Source: an uncultured Bacteroidota bacterium
GTDB lineage: Bacteria; Bacteroidota; Bacteroidia; Flavobacteriales; Flavobacteriaceae
Direction of reading: 5' to 3'
Assembly: GCA_902559035.1 (NCBI GenBank)
Contig: CACEGG010000004.1
Coordinates: forward strand, 1-64,000
DNA: 64,000 nucleotides
Part shown: positions 57,469 to 64,000 of the stretch, piece after piece
Layout: every line of letters begins with the position of its first letter
Numbering within the stretch: the stretch's first letter is position 1
Program-made: the position numbers and the translations under genes
The notes under the pieces: generated by a model
Told to the model about the DNA's origin: nothing
The model's database searches: none
Seen by the model: the letters and a program-made list of their open reading frames with translations, nothing else

Positions 57469-58470
57469 ATGAATAAACTTAAATTTTTACTTTTTCCTCT
57501 TGGTATTTTCTATTTAATTATTACTAATATTAGAAATTCACTTTATGATCTTGATATATTCAAATCACATTCATTTAATGTTCCGTTAGTAGGAGTTGGT
57601 AATATTAGTTCTGGTGGAACAGGTAAGACTCCATTTGTTGAATATTTATTAAAGAAATATTCAAAAACTTTCAAAACAGTTTTAATAAGCCGGGGATATA
57701 AAAGATGCTCAAAAGGTTTTCAAAAAGCAAATCGCTCAAGTTCTCCACTATCAATTGGTGATGAACCTTATCAAATATTTAAAAAATTTAAAAACATTCA
57801 AGTAGCTGTTGATAAAAATAGAGTTAATGCAGTATCTAAAATTTTAAATGATGATCCTGATACTAATCTCGTTCTTTTAGATGATTCTTTTCAGCATAGA
57901 AAAATTAGACCGAAACTCAATATTCTTTTAACTACTTATAATAATCCATTTTTTAATGACCATATTTTACCCATAGGGTCTTTGAGAGAAAGTAAATCTT
58001 CATATAAAAGAGCAGATATATTAATAGTTACTAAATGTCCAGAAAAAATTGATATAATAAAGCTAAAATCACAATTAAATACCAAACCTTACCAAAATCT
58101 TTTTTTTACTAAAATTTCTTATAATTCTATATTAAAGGGAGATTACAAACAGGATATTAACTCTTTGAAAAAACAAAAGATTTTTCTAGTTACTGGAATT
58201 GCTGACAGTTCTAAATTCATAAATTTTTTCAAAAAAAATGAAATTGATTTTGATCACTATTCTTTTTCAGATCATCATAATTACACACAAAAAGAAATAA
58301 ATAAAATTGAAAATTCAGGAGATAATTTGGTTGTAACCACAGAGAAAGATTTTCAAAAAATTCAATTTCTAGAAAGAAAAAATAAATGGTCTTATTTAGA
58401 AATAGAAGTTAAATTTTTAGAAAATGAAGACGAATTTGACGATTTGTTCAGAAAAAAAATTTCTATGTAA
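57469..58470 (+). CDS. lpxK: Tetraacyldisaccharide 4'-kinase
   Basis: A 333-residue inner-membrane-associated kinase that phosphorylates the lipid A precursor, the sixth step of lipid A synthesis. One N-terminal hydrophobic helix (about 4-20) precedes the Walker A loop GNISSGGTGKTPF (44-56). Further family segments are LISRGYKR, GDEPYQIFKKF and LLDDSFQHRKI. Its presence confirms a Gram-negative envelope. Divergent from the Nif3 gene and convergent with lipA, with 8 bases of overlap. Confidence 0.95.
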   Translation: MNKLKFLLFPLGIFYLIITNIRNSLYDLDIFKSHSFNVPLVGVGNISSGGTGKTPFVEYLLKKYSKTFKTVLISRGYKRCSKGFQKANRSSSPLSIGDEPYQIFKKFKNIQVAVDKNRVNAVSKILNDDPDTNLVLLDDSFQHRKIRPKLNILLTTYNNPFFNDHILPIGSLRESKSSYKRADILIVTKCPEKIDIIKLKSQLNTKPYQNLFFTKISYNSILKGDYKQDINSLKKQKIFLVTGIADSSKFINFFKKNEIDFDHYSFSDHHNYTQKEINKIENSGDNLVVTTEKDFQKIQFLERKNKWSYLEIEVKFLENEDEFDDLFRKKISM

Positions 58471-59338
58471 TATGCTTTTGCGCTTTGTAAGATGAACGAA
58501 CAAGTGGGCCACTTTCAACATGTCTAAAGCCGAGATCTTTTCCAAAAAGCTCGTATTTTTTAAATTGTTCAGGGGTAATAAATTCTTTAACAGGTAAATG
58601 TTTTTTTGAGGGCTGTAGATACTGTCCTAAAGTAACAATATCAACATTATTTTTTCTTAAATCTTCAAGTGATTCAAAGACCTCCTTCTCTTCTTCACCT
58701 AAACCTAACATGATTCCTGACTTAGTTCTATCTATGCCATTTTCTTTTAAATAGTGCAAAACTTTTAAACTTCTATCATATTTTGCTTGAATTCTCACCT
58801 CTCTAGTTAGTCTTCTAACGGTTTCCATATTGTGCGATACAACTTCAGGTTTTACATTCGTAATTTTATCTAGGTGTCTTTCAATACCCTGAAAATCTGG
58901 GATAAGTGTTTCCAGTGTAGTTCCAGGACTAATTCTTCTAATACTTTTAACTGTTTCAGTCCAAATTAGAGTTCCCATGTCTTTTAAATCATCCCTGTCA
59001 ACGGAGGTTAAAACAGCATGCTTAATCTTCATGATTTTTATTGAGTTAGCGACTTTTTCAGGTTCTTCCCAATCAATATTTTCTGGTCTTCCAGTTTTCA
59101 CACCACAAAATCCACATGATCTTGTACAGATGTTTCCTAAAATCATAAATGTTGCAGTCCCTTCACCCCAGCATTCTCCCATGTTGGGGCAACTTCCGGA
59201 TGAGCAGATTGTATTAAGTTTATACTTATCCACTAAAGACCTTAATTCAGTGTATTTTTTTCCAGTAGGTAATTTTACACGAATCCATTTAGGTTTTTTT
59301 GAAACCTTAGGCTTGCTAACTATAGAATCAACTAACAT
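58463..59338 (-). CDS. lipA: Lipoyl synthase
   Basis: A 291-residue radical SAM enzyme that inserts two sulfurs into protein-bound octanoyl groups. Both clusters are visible: the auxiliary cluster cysteines C45, C50 and C56 (TICSSGSCPNMGECW) and the radical SAM C71, C75 and C78 (CTRSCGFC). The C-terminal SGPLVRSSYKA contains the serine ligand of the auxiliary cluster. Length is normal. It works after LipB, which is encoded at 37126-37833. Convergent with lpxK. Confidence 0.98.
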   Translation of the reverse strand: MLVDSIVSKPKVSKKPKWIRVKLPTGKKYTELRSLVDKYKLNTICSSGSCPNMGECWGEGTATFMILGNICTRSCGFCGVKTGRPENIDWEEPEKVANSIKIMKIKHAVLTSVDRDDLKDMGTLIWTETVKSIRRISPGTTLETLIPDFQGIERHLDKITNVKPEVVSHNMETVRRLTREVRIQAKYDRSLKVLHYLKENGIDRTKSGIMLGLGEEEKEVFESLEDLRKNNVDIVTLGQYLQPSKKHLPVKEFITPEQFKKYELFGKDLGFRHVESGPLVRSSYKAQKHIT

Positions 59339-59391
59339 TTAAAATTTAAATTTATGTAGACAAATATACAAACTGATATCTAAAATCTAGC

Positions 59392-60603
59392 TTATAAAAT
59401 AGTAATATACCACAAACTAAAACAAGCTAGAAAAAACAAGCCTATCACACTTAGCACGTTAATAAATTTTGAAGGTCTAAACTTTTTTGGAGTATGAGAG
59501 CTATTAATTAACTTGTAATTTATGTAGGCATAAAATGGAGCTGTAATAAATGAAAGAATAGTAGCAATTTTTACAAGAGATCCCATTTCGGAAATAAAAA
59601 ATATAAAAATAGATAATGTTCCAGCTGAAAGTAAAAAGATCCATAAATTATAACTTTTAAACCCATCAAGATTTAAAAGTTCAGAGCTTATTTTCATGGC
59701 TCTAGGTGATGCATCTAAACAAGTGATAGTTGTACTAAACATTGTTGTAAATGCTGCGATCGCAATTATTAAAAAGACACTATCTCCAATAGAACTTGTA
59801 TATAGATTAATAAGTTGTTTTGCAAATTCACCACCAGAATTTGAAAAAACTTCACCACTTCCATACATAACAAAAGCACCTAAGGATAGAAAACTTAAAC
59901 CTAAAATAATGGTTGTTAAATATCCAATGTTAAAATCAAAAAGAGCATCTTTAATTTTAAAATTATCTTCTTTTTTAGTTTTTTCTAATGTCCATATTGA
60001 TTGCCATATCGATACATCCATTGGGGCTGGCATCCAACCCATAAATGCAGCAAGAAAAATTATCCCAACTTCTGTTCTTGGGAAAACTTGATTTATCTCA
60101 ATTGAGGTATTTGAATTAAATCCTGCAAAAAACACAGCAACTACTGTACTTAATGTTAGAAGAATAATTACAAATTTCATTAGGTTATCTAAAAACTTGT
60201 ATCGTCCGATAATTAATATTAAAACACATACAATTGTAATAATAGTAGCCCACGTTGTAATATTTGACGATATCCCAAATAGTTCTATTGCTAAACCAGC
60301 TGTGACTATAGTTACTGCAGTTTGAATTGTGAACATGGTTACTATAGAAAGTACAAAATATGCTACTAAATAATATTTACTCATTTTTTTATAGCCGTGA
60401 AGAAGAGTTTCTCCTGTCGCCATCGTATACTTTGGTCCAAATAAAAAAAATGGGTATTTAATTATATTAGCGAGGATTAATGCCCAAATCAGAGTGAATC
60501 CATAATCTGCTCCGGCCCTAGTCGATTGAACCAAATGTGAAACACCAATTGCAGCACCTGCAAAAAGTAAACCTGGACCAAGTTTTTTAATGATATTAAT
60601 CAT
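59392..60603 (-). CDS. Nramp-superfamily transporter lacking the canonical metal motifs
   Basis: A 403-residue inner-membrane protein with about 11 hydrophobic segments, homologous to Nramp (COG1914-like) by its N-terminus GPGLLFAGAAIGVSHLVQS. In true Nramps the first helix has the DPGN motif and helix 6 has MPH; here the same places read GVSH (20-23) and MPAPMD, so classic Mn/Fe binding is not expected. Family members with such changes exist and may carry other ions or be NRMT-like. It overlaps the upstream sigma factor gene by 8 bases, so it is in the same transcript. Confidence 0.8.
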   Translation of the reverse strand: MINIIKKLGPGLLFAGAAIGVSHLVQSTRAGADYGFTLIWALILANIIKYPFFLFGPKYTMATGETLLHGYKKMSKYYLVAYFVLSIVTMFTIQTAVTIVTAGLAIELFGISSNITTWATIITIVCVLILIIGRYKFLDNLMKFVIILLTLSTVVAVFFAGFNSNTSIEINQVFPRTEVGIIFLAAFMGWMPAPMDVSIWQSIWTLEKTKKEDNFKIKDALFDFNIGYLTTIILGLSFLSLGAFVMYGSGEVFSNSGGEFAKQLINLYTSSIGDSVFLIIAIAAFTTMFSTTITCLDASPRAMKISSELLNLDGFKSYNLWIFLLSAGTLSIFIFFISEMGSLVKIATILSFITAPFYAYINYKLINSSHTPKKFRPSKFINVLSVIGLFFLACFSLWYITIL

Positions 60604-61147
60604 TTTCTTTTATTAATTGAGATAGTATTTTTTTTGCTCTCAAAACTTTGACTTTAATATTATTTACCGGCTGATTTAGTTTTTTAGAAATTTCTTTGTA
60701 GCTAAGTTCATTAAAACATTTTAGTTCAATTACTTCCTTATAGTGAGGTTTTAATTTATTAATTTTTAGTTTTAATGATTTTAGCTTTTGTTCATTAATG
60801 AGTTTATCTTCAGGGCTTGGAGAGTTTTCTCGAACAGAAATTTTTTCATTGAACTCGTTTATATCAATCTTATTTTTATTTCTTCTAAGTTTGTCTATGT
60901 GTAGGTTTTTAGAAATTGTTATTAACCAAGTCTTAAAAACATAATTATCATTATATGAGTTTATTTTGTGAAATGCCTTAGCAAAGCTTTCGATTGTAAT
61001 ATCTTCAGCTTCAATTTCATTTCCTGTCCGTTTTAATTGAAATTTATAAACATCATCCCAAAACATATTTAGTAAAAAGCTAAAAGCATTTTGATTATTA
61101 TCTTTTGCTAGCTCAATTTGATTTTGAATAATATTATTTTCAGACAA
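60596..61147 (-). CDS. ECF-type RNA polymerase sigma factor
   Basis: A 183-residue sigma-70-family protein. Region 2 is LLNMFWDDVYKFQLKRTGNE then DITIESFAKAFHKINSYN and FKTWLITISKNLHIDKLRR; region 4 is LKPHYKEVIELKCFNELSYK then EISKKLNQPVNNIKVKVLRA. No anti-sigma factor is adjacent. The start is a TTG; it follows the stop of the upstream small membrane protein by one codon in the same frame. The next in-frame ATG is 28 codons in and would remove region 2.1, so TTG is preferred. It is co-transcribed with the Nramp-like gene. Confidence 0.88.
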   Translation of the reverse strand: MSENNIIQNQIELAKDNNQNAFSFLLNMFWDDVYKFQLKRTGNEIEAEDITIESFAKAFHKINSYNDNYVFKTWLITISKNLHIDKLRRNKNKIDINEFNEKISVRENSPSPEDKLINEQKLKSLKLKINKLKPHYKEVIELKCFNELSYKEISKKLNQPVNNIKVKVLRAKKILSQLIKEND

Positions 61148-61150
61148 AAT

Positions 61151-61348
61151 TTAATTTAATTCAGGATTTTTACACTCAGTTTCAGTTGGGAGTTTACCAC
61201 AAATTCCACATGGTTCGTTATTCTTATTTAAAAATGGACTTGCACTTGCACATGTTCCAGCAAATTCTCCATCTTTTTTAACTATAATTTTGATAGCTAT
61301 TCCCGCAATTGCTAACCCAACTAGTATAAAAGTTATTATATATATCAT
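61151..61348 (-). CDS. Short membrane-anchored Cys-rich protein
   Basis: A 65-residue protein with one N-terminal membrane helix (about 3-23) and a Cys-rich tail TCASASPFLNKNNEPCGICG then ETECKNPELN: four cysteines (C33, C47, C50, C59) with a CGIC pair. It could bind a metal or form disulfides outside the membrane. No characterised homologue is known to me; similar short proteins accompany a sigma factor in other flavobacteria. It lies between murB and the sigma gene (5 and 3 bases), with the sigma gene in the same reading frame after its TAA. Confidence 0.65.
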   Translation of the reverse strand: MIYIITFILVGLAIAGIAIKIIVKKDGEFAGTCASASPFLNKNNEPCGICGKLPTETECKNPELN

Positions 61349-61353
61349 AAAAT

Positions 61354-62364
61354 TTAATCAATAATATTTACTTCCTCTTCAAGCAAGATATTAAATTTTT
61401 TTAAAACAAGTTTTTTAATTTTTTGAGAGAAATTATAAATTTCAGTTCCAGTTGCAGCACCCAAGTTTATTATTACCAGCGCATGTTCTTTATGAGTGCC
61501 TGTTTGCCCTTCAATTCTACCTTTCATTCCGCATTTTTCTATTAACCATGCAGCAGGAATTTTAAATTTTTCATCAGATAATTTGTAAAAAGGTATTAAT
61601 TTATCAATGGAAGATATTTTTTCAAGTTTGTTTTTTGAAATAATTGGATTTTTAAAGAAACTTCCACAGTTTCCAATGATTTTTGGATCTGGAAGTTTAC
61701 TGGATCTAATCTCTTTGACTAAATTAGAAATATCTTGAATCGTAGGATTGGAAATATTTTTAATTTTAATAAGTTCTTTTAACGGTTTGTAATTTGTTTT
61801 TAAAAAATGACTTTTTTTTGTCAATTTAAATACAACTCTTGAAATTATGTATTTATTTTTTAATTTCTCTTTAAAAATTGAACTTCTATAAGTAAAGTCA
61901 CAATCTATTTTATGAAATATTTTTACTTTTTTATTTTCAAGCGATATTGCTCTACAACTTTCAAAAACGGAATCTAATTCTACACCATATGCTCCAATAT
62001 TTTGAATTGGAGCACTACCAACGTTCCCAGGTATTAAACTTAAATTTTCAATCCCCCCATAATCTTTTCTTAAAGTCCAATTGACAAAATTATCCCAATT
62101 TTCACCAGCACCAACAGAAATATAAACAAAAGCAGAGTCTTCTTTTACTACATTAATTCCTTTAATTTCAATTTTTAAGACAGGTCTTTCAATATCCTTC
62201 TTAAATAAAATGTTAGATCCTCCTCCTAAAACTATTGGGTTATTATTAGAATGCTTATTTAAAAAATTAATTATTTCATCTTCGTTTTTAGCAATATTAA
62301 AATCATTTGAAACTACATCTAATCCAAATGTATTAAATTGCTTTATAGATTTTGAAATATTCAA
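61354..62364 (-). CDS. murB: UDP-N-acetylenolpyruvoylglucosamine reductase
   Basis: A 336-residue FAD enzyme reducing UDP-GlcNAc-enolpyruvate to UDP-MurNAc in cytoplasmic peptidoglycan synthesis. FAD-binding segments are VLGGGSNILF, GGIENLSLIPGNVGSAPIQN and IGAYGVEL. The catalytic Ser is in NCGSFFKNP and the second half has IPAAWLIEKCGMKG and HALVIINLGAATG. The start is a TTG, since no in-frame ATG lies upstream before a stop; SIKQFNTFGLD then lines up with the family start. It lies 17 bases after the DUF1573 gene. Confidence 0.96.
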   Translation of the reverse strand: MNISKSIKQFNTFGLDVVSNDFNIAKNEDEIINFLNKHSNNNPIVLGGGSNILFKKDIERPVLKIEIKGINVVKEDSAFVYISVGAGENWDNFVNWTLRKDYGGIENLSLIPGNVGSAPIQNIGAYGVELDSVFESCRAISLENKKVKIFHKIDCDFTYRSSIFKEKLKNKYIISRVVFKLTKKSHFLKTNYKPLKELIKIKNISNPTIQDISNLVKEIRSSKLPDPKIIGNCGSFFKNPIISKNKLEKISSIDKLIPFYKLSDEKFKIPAAWLIEKCGMKGRIEGQTGTHKEHALVIINLGAATGTEIYNFSQKIKKLVLKKFNILLEEEVNIID

Positions 62365-62381
62365 TTTTATGAGTATTTGAA

Positions 62382-62801
62382 TTATTTTTCTTCTTTAATA
62401 TCTTCCTCATCAGTCTCATCAGGTTCAGGGAGAACTTCTCCTTTAATTCGCAAAATTATATTAGGAGTCCTAGCATTTGATTTAACAGTAATCGCTTTTT
62501 GAAAAATACCAGTTCTTTTTGTATCATAATTAACTTGAATTTCTCCAGATTCACCTGGCAAGACTGGTTTTTCTGGTTTTTTAGGAATTGTACATCCGCA
62601 TGAAGAAAAAATTCTATTAAATACTAAAGGAGCATTACCAGTATTTTTGAATTCGAAAATTTTTTTACCATCCTCACCATTTTCAATGATTCCGTAATCA
62701 ATAACAGTTTCTTTAAATTGAATTTCAGCTATCTTTTCTTGTCCGTAAGCTTGAGATGAGATAACTAAAAAGACTATTACAAATATTATTTTTTTTATCA
62801 T
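62382..62801 (-). CDS. DUF1573 secreted protein
   Basis: A 139-residue exported protein with a signal peptide (hydrophobic 5-17, AYGQ) and a DUF1573 Ig-like domain: FKETVIDYGIIENGEDGKKI then FEFKNTGNAPLVF, the SSCGCTIPKKPEKPVLPGES segment, and a closing IILRIKGEVL. The CGC pair is typical of the family. The tail is acidic (PEPDETDEEDIKEEK). Function unknown; periplasmic or surface location likely. It has a TATTTTTG -7 element upstream (62837-62844) and is divergent from valS. Confidence 0.88.
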   Translation of the reverse strand: MIKKIIFVIVFLVISSQAYGQEKIAEIQFKETVIDYGIIENGEDGKKIFEFKNTGNAPLVFNRIFSSCGCTIPKKPEKPVLPGESGEIQVNYDTKRTGIFQKAITVKSNARTPNIILRIKGEVLPEPDETDEEDIKEEK

Positions 62802-62876
62802 AATTTAAATTTTGAATACTTTTTTTAAATATATTACAAAAATACAACTTACCTTTTAAAATCCTTTTTAGTTAAC

Positions 62877-62884
62877 TACTTTTG
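62877..62884 (+). promoter_or_regulatory. -7 promoter element of valS
   Basis: TACTTTTG fits TAnnTTTG, 25 bases before the valS ATG. No TTTG at 19-21 bases upstream. Confidence 0.35.
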
Positions 62885-62909
62885 TTTTCTGGAAAATCAA
62901 AAATATTAA

Positions 62910-64000
62910 ATGGAAATTTCAAAAAATTTTGATTCGAAAAATCTAGAATCCAAGTGGTACGACTATTGGGTTAAAAATAAATATTTTAGTTCAATTCCAA
63001 ATGAAAAAACACCCTATACTATAGTTATTCCACCACCAAACGTGACAGGAATTTTACATATGGGTCATATGCTTAATAATACAATTCAAGATATATTGAT
63101 AAGGAAAGCAAGACTCGAAGGCTATAATGCTTGTTGGATTCCAGGAACTGATCATGCCTCCATTGCTACAGAGGCTAAAGTTGTTAATAAATTGAAATCA
63201 CAAGGAATCACTAAAAAGGACCTGACTAGAGATGAGTTTTTAAATCACGCTTGGGATTGGACAGAAGAACACGGTGGATTAATTTTAGAGCAATTAAAGA
63301 AGTTGGGTTGTTCGTGTGATTGGGACAGAACTAAATTTACTTTGGATAATGACATGTCAGAGTCTGTAATCAAAGTTTTTATTGAATTACATGAAAAAAA
63401 CCTAATTTACAAGGGTTATAGAATGGTGAATTGGGATCCTGAAGCCAAAACAACTCTCTCAAATGAGGAAGTGATATATGAGGAAGTTAATAGTAAGTTG
63501 TATCATATTAAATATAAAATAATAGGATCCGAAGAGACCCTTTCTGTTGCAACTACTAGACCTGAAACAATTTTTGGAGATACTGCAATTGCTATCAACC
63601 CATCTGATGAAAGATATACTCACTTAAAAGGAAAAAAAGTTTTAATTCCAATAGTAAATAAAGAAATTCCAGTAATATATGATGATTATGTAGATATTAA
63701 ATTTGGTACTGGATGTTTAAAAGTGACCCCCGCTCACAGTGAAAATGATAAAATAATTGGAGACAAGCATAATTTAGAGATCGTCGATATATTTAATGAA
63801 GACGCTACTTTAAATCATTTTGGTTTACATTTTGAGGGACTTGACAGATTCGTTGTTAGAGACAAAATTTCTATCGAATTAAATGAAATTGGTGCTCTCT
63901 CAAAAACTAAGAATCATATAAATAGTGTAGGAAAATCGGAAAGGACAAAATGCATAATTGAACCTAGATTATCTGAGCAATGGTTTTTAAAAATGGAAGA
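62910..64000 (+). CDS. valS: Valyl-tRNA synthetase, N-terminal part (runs off the window)
   Basis: The first 363 codons of a class I synthetase charging tRNA-Val; no stop before the window ends. The ATP signature is HMGH (H50-H53) in [15 protein letters not shown], followed by [11 protein letters not shown]. The editing domain begins with [17 protein letters not shown], and the segment [12 protein letters not shown] is also a family mark. The start ATG fits [29 protein letters not shown] -7 element (62877-62884) lies 25 bases upstream. The full enzyme is about 880 residues, so about 60 percent is beyond the window. Confidence 0.96.
   Translation, partial: MEISKNFDSKNLESKWYDYWVKNKYFSSIPNEKTPYTIVIPPPNVTGILHMGHMLNNTIQDILIRKARLEGYNACWIPGTDHASIATEAKVVNKLKSQGITKKDLTRDEFLNHAWDWTEEHGGLILEQLKKLGCSCDWDRTKFTLDNDMSESVIKVFIELHEKNLIYKGYRMVNWDPEAKTTLSNEEVIYEEVNSKLYHIKYKIIGSEETLSVATTRPETIFGDTAIAINPSDERYTHLKGKKVLIPIVNKEIPVIYDDYVDIKFGTGCLKVTPAHSENDKIIGDKHNLEIVDIFNEDATLNHFGLHFEGLDRFVVRDKISIELNEIGALSKTKNHINSVGKSERTKCIIEPRLSEQWFLKME

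Overview
This is a gene-dense, AT-rich window whose content points to a marine member of the Flavobacteriia (Bacteroidota). The evidence is: several promoters fit the Bacteroidota -33/-7 pattern (TTTG, 18-21 bases, TAnnTTTG); there are many short SPII lipoprotein signals; and the gene families are typical of the group (Porin_10-type putative porin, zinc-dependent metalloprotease of about 800 residues, DUF4136 lipoprotein, MerR/M23 pair, Era-Der tandem, NhaD, gltBD). I see no insertion sequence, prophage, CRISPR array or rRNA. Almost everything looks like vertically inherited chromosome, with accessory metabolic loci in the first third.

Layout. 1-8.7 kb: a 2Fe-2S ferredoxin, aconitase, a DoxX-like protein, a 26-residue CDGSH-like peptide, a long acyl-CoA dehydrogenase preceded by a 20-bp palindrome, an unidentified membrane protein, a YHYH lipoprotein, and an alkB-tetR operon whose promoter lies between two matching palindromic operators. 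8.7-11.8 kb: an S9 peptidase, a cadherin-like lipoprotein, tandem hairpins and the initiator tRNA. 11.8-22.3 kb: a tightly packed seven-gene minus-strand operon for beta-1,3/1,6-glucan (laminarin-type) use. It runs from a GH149/GH161-type beta-glucan phosphorylase through a lipoprotein GH17, a clan GH-A hydrolase, a GH30 lipoprotein and a GPH-family sugar:cation symporter to two GH17 proteins without signal peptides. It has no SusC/SusD and no regulator inside the window. The likely flow is trimming at the envelope, symport across the inner membrane, then cytoplasmic cutting and phosphorolysis to glucose-1-phosphate.

22.7-50.3 kb is housekeeping: era, der, a MerR regulator, an M23 peptidase, alaS, a PLP deaminase, a LysM glucosaminidase, hemL, a metalloprotease, lysS, a Pmp3/YqaE small membrane protein overlapping lipB, a large lipoprotein, rnhB, a putative porin, gltD-gltB and nhaD. 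50.3-64 kb: folC, an esterase lipoprotein, an HDAC-like deacetylase, an NAD(P)H quinone reductase, tRNA-Val, an XRE/DUF6249 pair with a repeat-built promoter, a DUF1295 protein, a cysteine-less zinc-ribbon-type coiled-coil protein, a Nif3 homologue, lpxK, lipA, an Nramp-like transporter, a sigma factor, a short Cys-rich membrane peptide, murB, a DUF1573 protein, and the first 363 codons of valS, which runs off the window.

The observations most worth a second look are the SusCD-less phosphorolytic glucan operon, the twin-operator alkB promoter, two genes under 60 codons (a CDGSH peptide and Pmp3), the 20-bp palindrome before the acyl-CoA dehydrogenase, and the sigma factor that follows a membrane peptide in the same frame after one stop codon. 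All family calls were made by reading motifs; no database search was run.
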